Positions 63,008 through 64,000 of a stretch of DNA of 64,000 nt are shown piece by piece. The notes beneath the pieces are model-generated. The model saw only the letters and a program-made list of their open reading frames with translations. It was not told the origin of the DNA and did no database searches. How positions within the stretch are numbered: the stretch's first letter is position 1; every line of letters starts with the position of its first letter. Location: contig NZ_PQHW01000005.1 of NCBI RefSeq assembly GCF_003385215.1, positions 62,001 to 126,000 on the forward strand, in the 5' to 3' direction. Source of the stretch: Amycolatopsis thermalba. GTDB lineage: Bacteria > Actinomycetota > Actinomycetes > Mycobacteriales > Pseudonocardiaceae. Made by a program: the position numbers and the translations under genes.

Positions 63008-63684
63008 CCGTGCCGCCGGTGGTGCTGGTCCCCGGGATGCTCTGCGACGCCGATCTGTGGGCCGATGTCGAGCTGCCCGGGCCGGTGGTCCACGCGGAGA
63101 TCACCGCGCCGTCCATCGGCGGCATGGCCGCGTAGATCCTGGCCGCGGTCGACGGCCCGTTCGTGCTCGCCGGGCTGAGCCTCGGCGCGATCGCGGGCTT
63201 CGAGGCCGCCCGGCTGGCGCCCGGGCGGCTGGCCGGGTTCTGCGCGATCTCCACCAACGCCGGTGCGCCGCGGCCGGAGCAGCTCGGCGGCTGGGCCGAG
63301 TTCGGCCGCCGCACCGGCGAAGGCGGGTTCGCCGAGGTCGTCGAGCAGATCCTGCCCGCCATGTTCGCCGATCCGGGTCCCGCGCTGCGGCAACGGTTCC
63401 GGGAGATGGCCCACCGGGTGGGGCCGGAGACGTTCCGCGCCCAGCTCGCCGCCCAGGCCACCCGGCGGGACGCCGCCGCCGCGATCGCCGGGCTGTCCTG
63501 CCCGGTCCTGGTGCTGTGCGGCGAACGGGACGCGCTGTGCCCGCCCGCGTTCCACCACGCCATCGCCGCCCACGCGGCCGACGCCACCCTCCGGGTCCTC
63601 CCGGCGGCCGGTCACCTGCTGACGCTCGAGGAACCCGCCGTCGCGGCCACGGTGCTGCGCGACTGGCTCCAGTCAATCCGATGA
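63004..63684 (+). pseudogene. Alpha/beta hydrolase with an in-frame amber codon
   Basis: One frame from ATG 63004 to 63684 encodes a 226-codon alpha/beta hydrolase: VVLVPGMLCDADLW (oxyanion loop) before the stop and FVLAGLSLGAIAGFEAARLA (GLSLG elbow), LCGERDALCPP and GHLLTLEEP after it. TAG at 63133-63135 interrupts it after GGMAA; CAG (Gln) would restore the usual reading. The 44-residue product would be inert; a reinitiated product could keep the catalytic triad but lose the first strand and oxyanion loop. Confidence 0.75.
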
Positions 63685-63694
63685 AGGAGTTGCC

Positions 63695-64000
63695 ATGCCC
63701 AAGGTCCTGAAGTCCGCCGTCCCCGTCGAGCAGGTCGCCGCCCAGCGCACCGACGTCGCCGAGCGGGTGCGCGCGATCATCGCCGACATCCGCGAGCGCG
63801 GGGACGCCGCGGTCGCCGAGTACTCGGCCAAGTTCGACTCGTGGTCGCCGGAGTCGTTCCGCCTGTCGCCCGAGCGGATCCAGGAAATCGTCGCCCGGGT
63901 GCCGGACCAGGTGCTGGAGGACATCCGGTTCGTGCAGGACCAGGTGCGCACCTTCGCCCGGCACCAGCGCGACTCGCTGCGCGAGTTCGAGGTGGAGACC
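63695..64000 (+). CDS. Histidinol dehydrogenase-like enzyme 2 (3' end outside window)
   Basis: The first 102 residues of a second HisD-like protein: VPVEQVAAQRTDVAERVRAI and DIRERGDAAVAEYSAKFD match the N-terminal HisD helices, and it differs from the enzyme at 58555, so it is a paralogue and not a repeat. ATG at 63695 follows AAGGAG 10 bases after the hydrolase stop, so it is in the bicupin operon. Confidence 0.82.
   Translation, partial: MPKVLKSAVPVEQVAAQRTDVAERVRAIIADIRERGDAAVAEYSAKFDSWSPESFRLSPERIQEIVARVPDQVLEDIRFVQDQVRTFARHQRDSLREFEVET

Overview
The window is very GC-rich throughout, uses GTG starts freely, packs genes with ATGA/GTGA/TGATG overlaps and contains many TetR/LysR/MarR regulators, mycothiol- and F420-type enzyme families and leaderless promoters (TANNNT, six bases, then the start codon). 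This points to an actinomycete chromosome, most likely Pseudonocardiaceae such as Amycolatopsis; the genus is an inference from gene style, not from a marker gene. There is no rRNA, tRNA, CRISPR array, intact insertion sequence or phage.

Region 1 (1-16083) looks like a sugar/glycoside catabolic island. It holds the end of a ROK protein, a LysR regulator, a luciferase-like flavin oxidoreductase coupled to a GH3 beta-glycosidase, three xylose-isomerase-like TIM-barrel proteins, two sugar/drug transporters, a flavin reductase, a TetR regulator and a three-gene set that matches C-glycoside catabolism: a DgpC/CarB-like C-deglycosidase subunit, its small DUF6379-like partner and a CarA-like GMC glycoside 3-oxidase. 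The GMC gene carries an in-frame amber codon. Four copies of an AT-rich motif (AGAATC-N8-RAATWT) sit in front of the four transcription units and suggest one regulon. Region 2 (16084-22757) holds an HxlR regulator, an SRPBCC plus luciferase-like pair, an alpha/beta hydrolase, a P450/TetR divergent pair, and a type VII secretion-like gene with three -1 frameshifts and a 144-bp segment flanked by inverted repeats that can be flipped without losing the reading frame.

Region 3 (22758-41959) is mixed: two ABC-F ATPases (one leaderless, one behind a possible leader-peptide attenuator), a PhoD phosphatase, a lipase-like phosphodiesterase, a beta-propeller protein, MarR/quinone reductase, a SigJ-type sigma factor, a two-component system whose response regulator is decayed, small flavin and DHFR-like enzymes, and a TetR-controlled drug exporter. 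Region 4 (41960-54996) has a large AfsR-type regulator divergent from two tandem imine reductases, a GreA-like factor, a DadA-like oxidase divergent from a PucR regulator, a CmtR/cation-transporter pair, a Tat-exported metallo-hydrolase under a TetR regulator, and a TerC gene behind a yybP-ykoY-type manganese riboswitch with a coupled 32-residue membrane peptide.

Region 5 (55016-64000) is a second catabolic cluster: a double SnoaL protein, an MHS-type transporter, LysR, two histidinol-dehydrogenase-like enzymes, a nitrilase-family hydrolase, LacI, a bicupin and an alpha/beta hydrolase. Four TGCATACG operators mark a LacI regulon. Its substrate is not known from the sequence. The window contains six lesions (four -1 frameshifts and two amber codons) and each would be repaired by a single C, which raises the question of base-calling error as against genuine gene loss.
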